From Linanthus parryae (Eukaryota; Streptophyta; Magnoliopsida; Ericales; Polemoniaceae), in NCBI GenBank assembly GCA_023055425.1, contig JALGPY010000002.1:123578088-123642087 (forward strand): a DNA stretch of 64,000 nt. Direction: 5' to 3'. The notes under the pieces were generated by a model. It was not told the DNA's origin and made no database searches. It saw only the letters and a program-made list of their open reading frames with translations. Positions 62,401-64,000 of this stretch are shown here, in pieces. Made by a program: the position numbers and the translations under genes. Positions within the stretch are counted from its first letter, which is position 1; each line of letters starts with the position of its first letter.

Positions 62401-62678
62401 CAAGATCCCTAAATCAGCGATGGATGAAGCAGTAAACCGACAACAAAAAAGGAAACCCTAAGAGAAAGAAATCTCTGAACCGACATAAAAATCAGATCCA
62501 AAACACTCAGAAGAACCGAAAATAACTCCACCAGAAAGATCGGGGCACTAAAGAGCAATCAGCGGAGTAAAATCGAAACCAGAGATCAAGAACACAGAGG
62601 TTCATCCGGTTTTCATAGAGTTGGAATACGAACAGTTAGAGAGCTTTTTGCGAAAATTCTCTCTCTAGAAAACATCTT
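62401..62678 (-). promoter_or_regulatory. LINE-2 5' UTR
   Basis: A 278-bp leader homologous to that of LINE-1, ending in the same terminal motif (CTAGAAAACATCTT on the plus strand). The shared outer end supports a complete 5' terminus in both copies. Promoter role inferred. Confidence 0.6.
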
Positions 62679-63092
62679 AATCTTCCAAATATTTTCCAGA
62701 TCATGTTTACAAACTTGACGAAGCTCTTTATGGTTTGAAACAGACTCAAATAGAAAGGTATGAAAAATTGTCAAAGTTTTTGCTTGAAAATAATTTCAAA
62801 AGTGGATTGGTAGACAAGACCCTTTTTCATAATGACTTGTGAGAAAGAATTACTTGTAGTTCATATTTATGTTGATGATATCTTATTTGGGGCTACTAAT
62901 GATCTTTTATGCAAAGAATTCTCAAGTCTTATGAGCAGGGAATTTGAAATGAGCATGATGGGAGAGTTGAACTTCTTCCTTGGACTTCAAATACATCAGT
63001 TGAAGAAGTTCATCTTTCTACATCAAAGCAAGTACATTAGGGACTTGTTGAAAAGTACAATATGGCTCAATCCAAAGAAATTAAGAGAGTGA
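62679..63092 (+). pseudogene. Ty1/copia reverse transcriptase fragment (copia-A)
   Basis: The plus strand reads FPDHVYKLDEALYGLKQ, then YEKLSKFLLENNFKSG and VDKTLF, then after a frameshift near 62,825-62,835 LLVVHIYVDDILFGAT with the catalytic YVDD box, then FEMSMMGELNFFLGLQIHQ and SKYIRDLLK. A second shift near 63,055 moves the end to KYNMAQSKEIKR. These are the palm motifs of copia RT in order. The upstream part is absent because LINE-2 begins at 62,678. To the right the RT stops at about 63,092 and minus-strand gag sequence follows. Dead fragment; probably SIRE-like but the lineage is tentative. Confidence 0.87.
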
Positions 63093-63300
63093 GTCTTCAG
63101 ATTTGGGAGTTGTAATCCCATCTTTCTCTGTATAGAAAGTGTGATGTCCATTCCGAATAATGGTTCATAGCTCTATGTCTTGATCAATGATGAACATTTT
63201 CATTAGGGCTTCCAGTGAGCAAAATTATCTCCACAGAATAGAGGAGGTCTGTTAGCAGCTCTTCCCTGTGAGAAACCACCATCACCAGATGGTTAAATCT
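63093..63300 (-). pseudogene. SIRE-like copia gag N-terminal fragment
   Basis: On the minus strand, just after a primer-binding site, the translation gives ANRPPLFCGDNFAHWK, then after a one-base deletion MKMFIIDQDIEL-stop-TIIRNG. This matches the standard start of SIRE-type gag (RPP.F.G..F..WK..M..FI...D.E.W..I..G). The stop replaces the usual Trp. The fragment ends near 63,093 where it meets the plus-strand RT piece head-on. It is too short for the usual frame-based gene finding, and it is not functional. Confidence 0.72.
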
Positions 63301-63315
63301 TATACAGTGATACAA

Positions 63316-63327
63316 GCTCTGATACCA
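63316..63327 (-). promoter_or_regulatory. Primer-binding site of the SIRE-like element (copia-C)
   Basis: The minus strand reads TGGTATCAGAGC preceded by AT, directly after an LTR end ...CCTTTTTCA. This is the initiator Met-tRNA primer site of copia elements and fixes the LTR end at 63,330. Confidence 0.9.
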
Positions 63328-63329
63328 AT

Positions 63330-64000
63330 TGAAAAAGGAGTATGCAGGCAGAAATGCAGTACAAATACTCTAGAAGGGGGGAGGTTGAATAGAGTATGCA
63401 AACTTTTTGCAAAACTTGTACAAGAAAAGACTTTCTGTGAAGAGCAGTAAAGTTTAAGCCCTTGAAATCAGTTTCAAGCCTTTGGAATGAAATACATTTT
63501 GAGTGAAAACAGACAAGTCTTTTTCAATTCTTTGAAAAGAGTTTCAAACCCTTGAAAACAGACTAGCTTGAATGCTGCAAATACTAAGTATGAAAGTGAA
63601 ACTGTAGAAGTAAGAGACACATGATTTATTGAGTTCAGTCCACTTGGACCTACGTCTCTACCTTAGGGATCTTCTCCCTGCAGGATTTTCAACGCAATTC
63701 GTATTAATCAAAAGCTAAGCCCTAGATCTAAAGCATAGAGAATTGCCTTGCTTTGTTACAGCTTGTGGTTCTCTCTAACCTATCTAGTACCCGCTCTAGC
63801 TAACTAATTAACTAAGAATTCTCTATTGTTCACCTTGAACAATCCTTGAGAATTAAATATAGAAGTAGTACAAGAATGATCTACAAATAAAGTACAAGTC
63901 ATAAGAACACTGAAGTGTGAAACTACAGTGAAGAATGCAGTGATCTTCTGTGAGATAGATTGTGAGAATGATGTGCTTCTTTGATGCTTGTCAATCCTGA
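63330..64000 (-). repeat. Copia-C 5' LTR, inner part (runs off the window)
   Basis: On the minus strand the LTR ends CCTTTTTCA two bases before the primer site. The word CTCTATTCAACCTCCCCCC, about 50 bp inside, resembles the U5 end of SIRE/Maximus-type LTRs. The outer TG end lies beyond 64,000, so the LTR is at least 671 bp. No coding is seen; the plus-strand frame at 63,268-63,450 crosses the LTR end and is not a gene. Confidence 0.75.

Larger units (their letters stand above)
58390..62678 (-). mobile_element. LINE-2: older L1-type LINE, interrupted and decayed
   Basis: This is a diverged relative of LINE-1 in the same orientation: a 278-bp 5' UTR, a broken ORF1 and the first part of ORF2. 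A solo LTR (58,406-60,411) splits ORF2, and just 16 bp of LINE-2 (58,390-58,405) survive beyond it before the copia-B LTR begins. Joining the two pieces across the solo LTR gives DYMLRRSLWSGIEG, which aligns with DYMLRRRLLSDISQ of LINE-1, so continuity is supported. The 5' end at 62,678 lies within copia RT sequence. Its 3' part is missing from the window. Confidence 0.85.

Noticed and set aside
62832..63092. An independent 86-codon gene
   Set aside because: It is the in-frame portion of a copia reverse transcriptase fragment whose upstream part continues in another frame from about 62,690.
1..64000. tRNA, rRNA or telomere repeats
   Set aside because: No cloverleaf-like gene, rDNA word or CCCTAAA array was noticed. 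The TGGTATCAGAGC sites are tRNA-complementary primer sites, not tRNA genes.

Overview
The window is repetitive plant nuclear DNA with no host gene that I can recognise. Plant origin is inferred from the transposon families: L1-type LINEs whose ORF1 carries a DUF4283 domain, and Ty1/copia elements primed by initiator Met-tRNA. The species cannot be named from the sequence.

Region 1 (1-51,603) is one uninterrupted head-to-tail satellite array. The monomer is about 91 bp (about 37% GC), with roughly 550 copies, all in the same orientation. Monomers are of clearly different types that recur in a fixed order, so the array is built of higher-order repeats (HORs). The left part holds four near-identical 28-monomer units of 2,862-2,863 bp. 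The middle is a mosaic. The right part shows a duplicated block of about 4.92 kb, units of about 2.45 kb, and a very homogeneous run with a period of exactly 1,729 bp (19 x 91). Six copies of one 345-347 bp insert (the 3' end of a LINE with poly(A) and a target-site duplication) sit at the same point of the same monomer. The insert therefore landed once and was then amplified with the satellite.

Region 2 (51,604-about 63,090) is a nest of retrotransposons. From inside outward: LINE-1 (minus strand, ORFs open, cut by the satellite inside ORF2) lies in the protease region of a minus-strand copia element (copia-B: LTR, primer-binding site, leader, broken gag-pro). Copia-B lies in the endonuclease of an older, decayed LINE-2 (minus strand). 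LINE-2 also carries a 2,006-bp solo LTR flanked by the 5-bp duplication GCCAC. LINE-2 in turn starts inside a plus-strand copia reverse-transcriptase fragment. LINE-1, copia-B and LINE-2 each keep only their right-hand (5') part here, and the RT fragment lacks its left (upstream) part. If the satellite array sits inside LINE-1, the missing halves should lie to the left of the array, outside this window.

Region 3 (about 63,093-64,000) is the start of a SIRE-like copia element on the minus strand: a gag fragment, a primer-binding site and a 5' LTR running off the window. It abuts the copia RT fragment in opposite orientation.

The genes do not form a host pathway. The functions represented are retrotransposition (nucleic-acid-binding ORF1p, APE-type endonuclease, reverse transcriptase, gag, protease), mostly inactivated, at the edge of a large satellite block that may be centromeric, pericentromeric or subtelomeric.
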